This document shows positions 55,076 to 64,000 of a stretch of 64,000 nt of DNA, piece after piece. Each line of letters begins with the position of its first letter. Within the stretch, counting starts at the first letter, position 1. A program made the position numbers and the translations under genes. The notes beneath the pieces are model-generated. The model did not search any database. It saw nothing but the letters and a program-made list of their open reading frames with translations, and had not been told where the DNA came from. The stretch spans positions 306,285 to 370,284 of the forward strand of contig NW_006917091.1 of the NCBI RefSeq assembly GCF_000516985.1, written 5' to 3'. This DNA comes from Pestalotiopsis fici W106-1 (lineage: Eukaryota; Ascomycota; Sordariomycetes; Amphisphaeriales; Sporocadaceae).

Positions 55076-57998
55076 GATGATATATGATGAATATGGATTC
55101 AGCTTAATAACAATGGCAGAGAATTGACCTGATGTTGATGATATTGATTGGAGTTGTTAAGGTGGAAGAAACCCGGATACTTATAGGGCAGGAATTGCAG
55201 CCAAGTGTAATCGCCTTTGACTCCCAAACAAAAGGTTCAAGCTATCATGGGTACCAATATCTGGACCAAAATGGTGGGATGGACCGTTCATGGACAAAAA
55301 TAGCAAACTTGTGGGTTGGTGATGAATTCTGGAGCCCAATGGCACTTGGAACCGGCTTTTTAAAACTTTGATATCAGGACTCAACGTAATAGACTCAATC
55401 TGCAAAGAAAATCGTCAGTGGCATCGGCATCTACAGCCTGGGAAAGCATTTGCCAGTTTCTGCATGTGTGCATACGAGTACGAGTCGCGTGGCTGCCCAA
55501 GAGCCTTCCAATCTAGACTGTTGCGCTTGAGGGTGGGACTCGAAATAAAAAGAAAACCCAAGGACGTTGATGGATGCATACTAAATGCTTGATTAGTGCC
55601 AGAGACCGCTCGTTTTCTCTACGAATAGGAAAATAGTCATTCTCGGGACACTCGGACAGATCTAGACATCCCCTCCTTTGGCTCGCAGTTGTATGGTGTC
55701 CCGGTAAATCGGCTCCCTAGGAACGCCCCATCCCGGAAATCGGACCATCTAGGCTCGGACATCGGTTCCCTCTTGGCGCTGTCAGCAAGGACAAGATCAT
55801 ACATACTCTGCCGTGATCCCCTAGTACAGTAGTTATTGTGTGAAGGCCTACCAAGTCGCATATGCAACCATCTTTTGGGCACGTATCAAGGGTCACATGC
55901 ACTGACATATTGTGTCATGGAAGACGAGCCTAGTGTACCATGAACTCTATATACTCGTAGTAAAAGGGATAGAAAACTTTTGGTCATTTATATGTTGTAG
56001 CTTTCCATGCATTTCTGTATTGGATCCTGATATAAATATCAATAGAGAGTGCATGGGGGGGCAAGGTTGGAATTAACAGGAAGAAATAAGAAGCCGTCGT
56101 CATGAATATCACTGTGCGACAATCCTCTATGTGAGAGTCTCACTCGACAACGAATATTTTCCGTCTTTTGCTACAAATTCGATCATGTCTTGATTGCATA
56201 AATCGAAAGAATGTGTCCTTCCAAGAATGCTCTGATGCTCCAATACACCATCGCTCTCCGCACGCAGCATCATGATGCTCGATAGCTGGAGGACTAGCAA
56301 TCTTACCACACACAAGCTTATAATTGAGTTTAGTGTGACTTTCTTTGCCACCAATTATTTCCGTAGTGCGAGGCTACCCCAACACCTTTTCATGAAGGCG
56401 AGGAATGAATCCTGATTGCAGAAGCCCCTCCCGGATCCCTCAAGTTACCAAGCTGTCGGGTCATTTGGATACCGCATCGAGCTGCCAACCACACCAACTT
56501 GACTTGACTTCATCACGGGTTACAGTGCGGCTAGTCCCTAGAGCCTGGCTGGCTACAACCTTACTGTTGGGTTAGCGTACCGTCGAACAAAGTGTATTCG
56601 CTTTTACTCCGATTACTAGTGATGGCAAGATGTGGGAAATGTTGCGTAGTCAAAGGCACTACATGATGTGCATGAAATCTCGATCAGATGCTCCGAAAGC
56701 AAATGCATGACACCCTCTTCGGCTCTGGATCCGAATGACCTCCTGGATTTTCCAATCTGTCTCGCAGTGTTAGCAGTGATCAAGGAAGAGGGTGCAAGAG
56801 CTACAGGTATTGTTGAAGATTTGGAGGCTGATACTATTCTTAGGTTTACCTTGCTGAATCGAGTCCACAAGTGCCAGCTATACACACCTTCTTTGTTGTC
56901 AAGCGGGGAGATATTCGCTCTCGAAATCGCCTTTTCTTTTTTCTTTCTCCTCTATACTTTTCGTGGGCATGCTAATTGCGGACTGGCTGGGCCGAAATCA
57001 ACAAAGCATGGATCGGCCGCTTGAGCGCAAGTGCATGAGGACAAGAATGACGACATAGGGACTTCAGACGATCAGCTTATACAATGCCTTTGAGTGCATG
57101 GGGTTCATCAACTTGACAGAACAGTCCATGATAGTTCTTAGGACGGTGACAATTGACCGAGGCACGGCATCTGGCTCAATCTTGACTGATTTTCCATTTC
57201 CTGTTGCCACAAGGCTTGGCGTCGCCCGGGTTCGGGGCGTTGAACGCTCCCCTCCGCCCGCCCATTATTATTCATTCTAATTTATTCAAAATAGAAGAAT
57301 AAGAAGAAGAATATTTGTCTATCCAGAAATTTATCAAAGTGCATCTGTTGTTGAGTATTCGCTGCCCTCAATTCATAGCTCTCCCAGAACCGTTTGTTAT
57401 CAGCCTCCAACAAGAGTGCAATACTGTGGATAAACGAAAACCATCATGTATGTACGCCTACAAGTAACAACTGATGATTCAAAGAGCCTCGCATCGTATC
57501 GGGGTTCGAAATTCCAAGACCGAGTTTCAAAGTCTTTTTACACTACCATGTCCAATCACCGTCGTGGGATCTCGCAGGCATCCAGTCAAATTAAAGTTGC
57601 ATGTTAGCCGGGCGTTGATCATATCATACGAGCGCTACCGAATACAGGGCATCTATGGAAGCCAGCCTCAATCGAGGTAGTATCAATCTTGATTAGGGTC
57701 AAGCTTATTGTCTACGCCGCATTCAGCTGCGTGCTCATACGACTGTGCCGCGATAACGCATAATAGTCTATTTATCCACTTGAGTTTTCAATAGTCACGG
57801 AGCACGATGGGGAGTCCAGCTATCTGTGGAAGGATGCAAAATGCCGGGCAGCAAACGAGTCTTGGGCCAAAGGATCAAATGAGCCTTGACTCATATATCA
57901 CGACTGGACCGCCTCTGTCGATCGCAAACCTGGCCCACTATCTATTCCATCATTGAATAATCAGAAATCATCCGCTGGGAACACTAGGATAACCAAAG
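55076..57998. other. Gene-poor intergenic region
   Basis: Almost 3 kb with no supported gene. Open frames at 55132-55371, 55368-55592 and 56668-57024 lack protein-like features. An A/G-rich tract (GAAGAAGAA-like) lies at about 57290-57315. I found no transposon ends. Confidence 0.4.
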
Positions 57999-58671
57999 AT
58001 GTTGAAGACGGTAATTTTAGTCCTCGGTCTGGCATCGAGTCTCATCGGTGCCGCACCGAGCTACGTTGCAACCACCGACAATATCTCAGACGCCAACAAG
58101 GCCGCCGGCTCCGTCTCCGACAATGCGTGCCGAGTCGAAGAGCTTCCGTACACGGCGCCGACATTCCGACACCCGGCACGCGACGTCTGCGTCGACATCG
58201 AGGCTCTGCGCAAGGTCAAGATCTACTCGGCCGCGACCTGCCAAAACGGAACCGAGGCGCTCTTTGCCCGCTACAGGGCACCGGGCTGCGTCGGGGAGCC
58301 GGCGGAGCTGCAGGCCATCGGCGAGGAGCTGCTCGGCGCTTGTCTGAGCATGCCCTCGCGCGGCGCCGGCAGCTACGGGTTCTGGTGCGACGGGGTCGAG
58401 GAGCGGGCGCCTCTGGACCCGGCTCCTGCGTCGCCTCCTCAATACAGCAGCGGCGGAGGTTTTTGGGGTCTGATTGGGATCCTGCTGTTGATCTTTGTGA
58501 CGATGCTGCTCATTGCTGTGCTGAAGCTGGTATCATTCATTTCAAGGGCTACTCACGCCGGAAACAAGTTCTTGGTTGGTCTTCTCCAAGGACCATATTT
58601 CATTCTAGACATGACTGACTTTAATTCAGGGCATCTTTGGCCAGAGAGAGGGAGGGATTGCATTGAGATAG
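57999..58671 (+). CDS. Signal-peptide protein with six cysteines and one C-terminal membrane helix
   Basis: The spliced model join(57999..58529,58630..58671) gives 190 residues; the intron is 100 nt with a GTATCA donor and a CTGAC branch site near its CAG acceptor. If unspliced, the frame runs on to 58697 and adds a different tail. The protein has a signal peptide (M-L-K-T-V-I-L-V-L-G-L-A-S-S-L-I-G-A-A), a lumenal or extracellular domain with six Cys, one N-glycosylation site (N-G-T), and a single membrane helix (G-L-I-G-I-L-L-L-I-F-V-T-M-L-L-I-A-V). That is a type-I membrane topology with a very short cytosolic end. Function unknown. Confidence 0.7.
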
Positions 58672-59852
58672 ACGGACTGCGGTATGATTTTCAGTAAACA
58701 TTTGAGGATAATAAAGATTGGGCAGGACAATGTGCATATGGTTCTTGCAGGCCTGCGCTTAGCTCCAGAAGAGCAAGTGGAGGATCTGGCGAAGACGGGT
58801 CAATCCCAGGTAGCAGTCATTCATATGATCGCGAGTCGTCCACATTCCCGGACGCATGAAACCCTGTAGCCGGTATTACCGTCTCCTTCACTCAGAGTGC
58901 ATGTGCGATGCACTATCGTTGATCCACAGTTTGTGCCTGATTCCAGATTCACCCGATAAGCCTAGCGAGACTTGTTGTCGCTGACATGGCAGTCGCCAAG
59001 CCCCAGGGTCTCATGTGCGCTTATCACGACTCATCAAAGCGACAATGATGGCCTGTATGTAAATATGTAAGTAGAGGATCCGCGGTGATGATCCGGGAAT
59101 GGCAGCGTACTCATTTTCCTTCCGGGGAAGAAGCGCGCGGCCATTGCAAAAGCAAAGCAATTCCGGTAAGCCAGTTAGGCGCTGTGGGTTCAGAGGTGAA
59201 AGCAATCGACAGCCAGTCGCTGCCCTGGCTTGTCGCTAGGCCTGCGACAGATACGGCGGCAAAGCACGGGCCACCTCCACGTTGAGCAGTGGATACAAGT
59301 GGATACCCTGTTCTTGGTTGGCTCACGATGCTCGACGTTGGGCTGATTATAGTATCTCTTTGTTTCAAAGAGGCTGCTCAGCGTCAATCAAAAGGACAAT
59401 CAAAGAGACGCGGGCGTTTGTCCTTGTTGTCCAACTGGCGGCCACAAAGGAGAATGGCCGCGACCTCGATTTAAGGAATCACATATCTGCTCATGTTCAA
59501 TCCCAACTGAAATCTTTCCCTTCATTATTGATTGTCATTCACAACACAAGTCCTGGTCACCCAGACTACTTTTCAACTTGTTTCTTTTTTTCCCTCTTCC
59601 TTTCGGTCATCACCACCTGATTCATAGACGGACGACGCTGGCAGTCATTCACTATTACGATACAGTCTCACGACACACACTTTAATCATCAAAGACATCT
59701 CCATTAACTTGTCGAGACGCAAGAACCTTTTTCCCACAACTCTAAGCCAAGAGACCACCACCAGTCACACAAACATTCAACACAGCCGCCAACACCGGCC
59801 AAATAATTCCCACATTACAGACACACAGAACCAACATCAGCCAACAAGAAAG
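58672..59852. other. Intergenic and long CA-rich leader of the next gene
   Basis: About 1.2 kb. The last 150 bp before 59853 are rich in CA and CCA, typical of a fungal 5' leader. No separate gene recognised. Confidence 0.45.
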
Positions 59853-60452
59853 ATGGGTTTCCTCACCGCACGCAAGCTCGCCGCTAGAGCCGGCAAGGGC
59901 GTCGCCACCAAGCAAATCGGCCTGTACGAGAACATGGCCCGCTGGATCGCCCGGGGCATCCAGCTCATCTTTGCCCTCATTGTCGTGGGCATGTACGGCC
60001 ACCGCGTCGACGAGGACCGCCAGGACGGCCACTCCCAGTCCGCCGCCTGGATGTACGCCACCGTCGTCGCGGCCGCGTCCTGCATCACCTGCGTCGTCTA
60101 TTGCATCCCCTTTGTCCCCGTGTACCGCCTCTGGGTCGTCGACGCCGTGCTCTCCCTCGGCTGGCTCGTTGTCTTTGGCGTCTTTGCCGGCATCTTTCTC
60201 AAGCGCGAGAGCGGCACCGAGTACGAGGGCACCAGCGTCCGCCTCATGAAGATTGCCGTCTGGATCGACCTGGTCAACGTCATCCTCTGGATGGCCACCA
60301 CTGGCTGGGGCGTCTTCCGCACATTCCTCAGCAAAAAGGCCAAGCACTTTGAGAACAAGATTGACAACAAGCTTGACGCGCTGGAGGACCAGGCCATGAG
60401 CAAGATTTCGGAGAAACTGCCTCGCCGCATGGATCCCGCACACATTGTCTAG
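59853..60452 (+). CDS. MARVEL-like four-helix membrane protein
   Basis: A single exon of 199 residues from the ATG at 59853; in-frame codons upstream encode a low-complexity Thr/His/Gln stretch that looks like leader sequence. Four hydrophobic helices (I-Q-L-I-F-A-L-I-V-V-G, A-T-V-V-A-A-A-S-C-I-T, V-L-S-L-G-W-L-V-V-F-G-V-F-A and I-A-V-W-I-D-L-V-N-V-I-L-W) have the spacing of fungal MARVEL proteins, with R-G-I-Q-L at the start of helix 1 and a W-x-x-D motif before helix 3. The C-terminus is a charged helix (K-A-K-H-F-E-N-K-I-D-N-K). Codons are strongly C/G-ending, suggesting high expression. Probable role in plasma-membrane domains; unproven. Confidence 0.82.
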   Translation: MGFLTARKLAARAGKGVATKQIGLYENMARWIARGIQLIFALIVVGMYGHRVDEDRQDGHSQSAAWMYATVVAAASCITCVVYCIPFVPVYRLWVVDAVLSLGWLVVFGVFAGIFLKRESGTEYEGTSVRLMKIAVWIDLVNVILWMATTGWGVFRTFLSKKAKHFENKIDNKLDALEDQAMSKISEKLPRRMDPAHIV

Positions 60453-61006
60453 GACGCCTGAGTTAGAATAGTGCCCAGCACTTTGTTTTTAGACGCGACG
60501 AAGGAAATTAATGTCAAGAAAGTAATTAAATGCAATCTTCTCCTGTCGAGGCTTTAGCCTTTACACCTGCTGAATGTGACGCGTCAGATGTCCAAATAAG
60601 TGTTGTCCAGAGCAAATCACTCACCCAGGATTGGAAACTCTTTTGTTATATAATCATTTTGACTCTCTGGGCAGTGGATTTCGGTCTGCACAATGGGGTG
60701 CGACAGAAGCTTCTGTGACAGAATGTCTTGGAATTAAGTTTAGACGTAGGTGTAATCCATCTTACTTCTACCATGCCTCCGGCCGGCTGTCCGTGACTTC
60801 ATTAATTCCTTTCCTCGGTCGTCTCCTTCAGGAGATCCATGTCGACAAGCCAGAGCTGGATGCTTTCAGCAGCTCTATGTATATATGTACCAGTCCAATA
60901 GCTCTTTGGTAACATTTGAACTATGTGCAAACCCCAACGCCTCGTACCCTCAAGTGTCTATGTACAGGTGGAAAGCAAATAACATAACTAAATGTATCAA
61001 CGCAGT
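60453..61006. other. Convergent intergenic region
   Basis: About 550 bp between two convergent genes. No feature recognised. Confidence 0.5.
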
Positions 61007-62485
61007 CTATTCGGTAGCGGCGGCAGGTGATCGCGGCCCGTGGCAACCCTCGGTGAGCTTTTGTGCCAGGGCGTAGTTGATACCAGAAAGGAACCCCTCT
61101 CTGTGGTCGCCAATGATTGCCCAGGGGGCGTAGTGGCAAGTCTTGCTGAATTGGTCCCAGGTCCAAGCCAAGCACTCGGTGGAGTGATCTCCGCAAATCC
61201 GGACACAATCATCCAATGTTTCGGTGTTGACTACTGTCGTGCTGTGCTCATCAAGACGACCAACAAAGTCCAAGTTGACGCGGACTGGTTCGGCCACAAA
61301 TGACTGAAAGTCAGCAGCACCATAGATGCTGGCCAGTTGCCTCCAGAAGACAGGCTGATTCATGTGTTTGAAGTGCTCGTTGGTCTCCTCCATGAGATCA
61401 CCGTCTCCCAAACCATGGAAAGAAACCAGTGGCAGGCAAAAGCGGTCTGCCCACATTCGGGTCATGTGTGGTGGCTCGCCATTGAACAACCGGGCATAAT
61501 CTTCGTTCAGGTAGATTCCGATCTTCATAAGTGTTGTTGACAGCAGTTTGTCGCCATAGACTGCACTGATGGATTCAATGTGGGCTTCGGTGACAGCGGC
61601 GGGGTTCTTGTCGAACAATTTGGCCATGGTCGCACCCGAAATAACGGCAGATGAACCTCCGTGAGCAAAACGTCCAAGAAAGTCACCAACCGGGTTTCCG
61701 AGATATTGAGGGACTCTGTAGTCGAGGTGGCCGAGCGCGAGAGCGAGAGATGACTTGATGACGTATGTGTCGTCGTCGGACATGACATACCACTTCTTCT
61801 TTGGCATTTTCTCCCAGGCGTACTGCAGGCCCGAGATGAACTAGAAAATGGTCAGCTACAAGCAATACGGGAATGATGGAGCAAGTGGGGGGTTCCATAC
61901 CTTCATAGCATCCAATTCCCAACCGTATCCCTTGGCCAGAGTGTCTGCCATGAAGTAGTCTTCATCCTCAATAGCGTCCACAAGATGCTCATACTTCATG
62001 AGCCTCTCGTTCTTTCCATGGTCGGCGAGTTTGTGGTTTTGAACCATCCAGCTAATAATGTCTACCGTCTCTACAGTCTTGGCGTTGCCGGTGATGTAAG
62101 GCTTCCTTGTGTTCACGGGGTAGTCCTGAATGATGAGGACGTCGTTGTCTAATGTCTCGTTGCCCAGGGCTGCCAGCACATTTGGCACTCGATTCCTAGT
62201 TCCGAAGCCAGTCTTGACAATGACGGCGATATCTTGGGAAGGGTCGATGGGGTACTTTTGCTCTTTGAAGAGCCACTTGTCGTCGGGGTGCAAATGTTGG
62301 ACATAGTCGCTAGCTACGGTGGATTGCCATCGCAGTGTAGAGCGCAACGAGCTGTCGTACGGCGAAAGCACGTAGAATGTGAGAAAGAGAGCGATCAGGC
62401 CAAGGACAATGGCCCGCGACCGCGAGAGTCGTGCAAAGACGAAGTTCCGTACCCGTGCGCCTTGATCCATGGATTCGATTCCCAT
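61007..62485 (-). CDS. Type II membrane glycosyltransferase (fringe/GT31-like) with C-terminal PAN-like segment
   Basis: Exons are complement(join(61007..61840,61901..62485)), 472 residues, with a 60-nt phase-0 intron. The ATG at 62485 gives a short cytosolic part followed by a signal anchor (A-I-V-L-G-L-I-A-L-F-L-T-F-Y-V-L); the frame also contains an ATG at 62605. The lumenal domain has V-I-V-K-T-G-F-G-T-R near its start and the metal/nucleotide-sugar motif W-Y-V-M-S-D-D-D-T-Y (Asp217-219), then G-G-S-S-A-V-I-S-G. This is the order of fringe-like beta-glycosyltransferases. The last ~70 residues carry four Cys in a pattern like a PAN/apple module (D-D-C-V-R-I-C, T-E-C-L-A-W-T, K-T-C-H-Y). 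It should act in the Golgi; donor and acceptor are unknown. Confidence 0.85.
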
Positions 62486-64000
62486 GGTTGTGTATGTGGG
62501 CAGCGAGGCGGGAGTATGATTAATTGATGTGAACGGGGCCGTCGACGGCGGGGTGGTGGTGATTTGTCTGTTTCTCGCTTTCAATGGAATTCGTTCATGT
62601 GCCAAGTCCCCAGACGGGATTCAAGGTTTTGGAGAACGGGGGAGGCGGGTGGGCGGCACCAGTGGAGAGATTTCGAGTAGCTGCAGACGAGCAAGACAAA
62701 AACACCCAACGAGGAAATAAAGTCAAAAATAAAAAAACGAGTGTCGGGAGGGGCTGCAAAATGCTCAAGCCTCTCGGATGTTTGTGGTGTTTACGAGAAA
62801 AACTATGTCGCTGCCCCGACAGATAGGAAAACCTTCAATGGAAAGATACTTCCTGCAGCAAAAAAGGAGAAGGGGATCGCCAGTCAGTTTGGGGTGCAAC
62901 AATCGGCGCTACTCGAGCTCACTAGCAGGGGTGTGACCTCATTCAGACTTGAGTGGCAGGAGACCCCCAAATGGCAAAGGCCCCCCCAAAGCTCTGTCAG
63001 TGGTTGACGGTTTTGACGGCGGCGATAAAGAGCCCACGACCGCTACCTTTAGGCACCTTGTCCCCCAATCATTCCTGGCAAAGCGACGGCCAGCCACAGG
63101 TTGCGGGGCGGGTTTTTTTAAGATTAGTTCCTGCACAATACAACAGTACTACTGCATACTACCTGACCTCCTCTACTATGTACATCAATACTCCTCCTAC
63201 CGGCTCATTGCCAATTGTTTACCCCTGTAATGCCGCGCCCATCAGATTTGTTCGCGTCGTCGCTTTGGGAGCGAAAGCCCATGACGCGACAGATTGCTTA
63301 TGCTAAATATACTACATGGATATTGGACTTCATCAATCGCGGCACGGTTCACTCTAGTATCTATCTACAGTACCGACTTGCACCGAGTTGAAAAAAGCCC
63401 ACAATGGTTCCATCTTGCCCAACTCGTCCACCATAAGAGACGAGTCCAGAAGTCGCTGCGCCGCGTTCGCCAACTGCCGATCAGGGAAGAAAGAGAGTCT
63501 GGCCAGCTGGCCTATGTGCGTGGCTTTGGGAAAACGGAGATTAGACTCCACGACGGGGCTCAATGGGCCACACCTACCGAGCGTGCCGGGGGATGGACAC
63601 TGATGAATGATTCCCACAGGGGCGCAACCTTGCCGAACCACGAGCCTTCTTCTCCCACGAACTGCCTCCCAGCCGTAACGAGGTGCCACAACGTCGGCTG
63701 TGGCATGGCATTCTTTTATCTTTCCTCCCCCCCAACCATGGCGAAATTCGATACCTAGCAGCTGCTACTAGGGACCCCGTGGGTAATTGACAGCTCGTGG
63801 TAAATTACATGCCGTTTCAAAAGATTCTCGTCGGTTAGCATTCAAAATAAGCATAATATCTATGCTTGAAATGCTTGCCTGTTGTACGTCGGCAGTGATA
63901 CCATTTTGATTCTGGAAAGAAAAATTGCATGATGCCGGATTTCCAGCGTACGCGCGTCGCTCATATGGTCAGCTCCTAATGGGGCTGAAAAGCTACCAGT
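62486..64000. other. Right-edge intergenic region
   Basis: About 1.5 kb with no supported gene. A minus-strand frame at 63354-63689 ends with about 60 residues of protein-like composition (including L-A-R-L-S-F-F-P-D-R-Q-L-A-N-A-A), but it has no start or splice I can defend, and the plus strand is also open there. Promoter sequence for the glycosyltransferase should lie at 62486-63000. Confidence 0.3.

Noticed and set aside
57498..57525. A tRNA gene, suggested by a GGTTCGAA-like box.
   Set aside because: The box lacks the terminal CC, and no matching A box or cloverleaf pairing could be found at the right distance.
63354..63689. A minus-strand gene at the right edge with a protein-like C-terminal 60 residues.
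   Set aside because: No start codon, signal or splice path could be supported, and both strands are open over the same stretch.

Overview
The window is nuclear DNA of a filamentous ascomycete (Pezizomycotina). The gene families fit a sordariomycete, most likely a hypocrealean, but that placement is inference. The evidence is short GT-AG introns of about 48-108 nt with CTAAC/CTGAC-like branch points, Zn2Cys6 regulators, a PTH11-like receptor, a HET-domain protein, a late-sexual-development protein, small secreted cysteine-rich proteins, and HAK/TRK/ENA cation transporters. No rRNA, tRNA or CRISPR was recognised. All gene models are hand-spliced from reading frames and splice consensus.

Layout, left to right. 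0-9 kb: the 3' end of an amidase, an MFS transporter (-), a PTH11/rhodopsin-like seven-helix protein (+), an orphan protein built from a duplicated module (+), and a late sexual development protein (-). 9.6-24.5 kb: a type-B carboxylesterase with a one-base frameshift (+), a cytosolic malate dehydrogenase with an 11-nt micro-exon (-), a D-2-hydroxyacid dehydrogenase (-) divergent from an MFS sugar transporter (+), a four-helix membrane protein (-) divergent from a Zn2Cys6 regulator (+), a decayed gene remnant, and a second Zn2Cys6 regulator (-). This block resembles a small catabolic neighbourhood and has no polyketide or peptide synthetase.

25-41 kb is the most striking part. It holds a HAK/KUP high-affinity K+ transporter (-), a HAL4/HAL5-type protein kinase (+), a TRK K+ transporter in ten exons (+), an acyltransferase-3 membrane protein (-), a 447-bp hAT-like MITE with 45-nt inverted repeats and an 8-bp target duplication, and an ENA-type Na+/K+ P-ATPase (+). 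In yeast, Hal4/Hal5 kinases stabilise Trk transporters at the plasma membrane, and Ena pumps export Na+/K+. Uptake systems, their presumed regulatory kinase and the efflux pump therefore lie within about 15.5 kb, and I regard this as a candidate physical cluster for alkali-cation homeostasis.

41-64 kb: a HET-domain protein, an F-box protein, a class-I glutamine amidotransferase, a helical protein with a Q/Y/P-rich tail, a YVTN-like beta-propeller protein, a four-cysteine secreted protein, a twelve-cysteine secreted protein, a signal-peptide/single-TM protein, a MARVEL-like four-helix protein and a DXD glycosyltransferase with a C-terminal PAN-like segment. Gene density falls between 50 and 59 kb, where the genes present mostly encode small secreted proteins.
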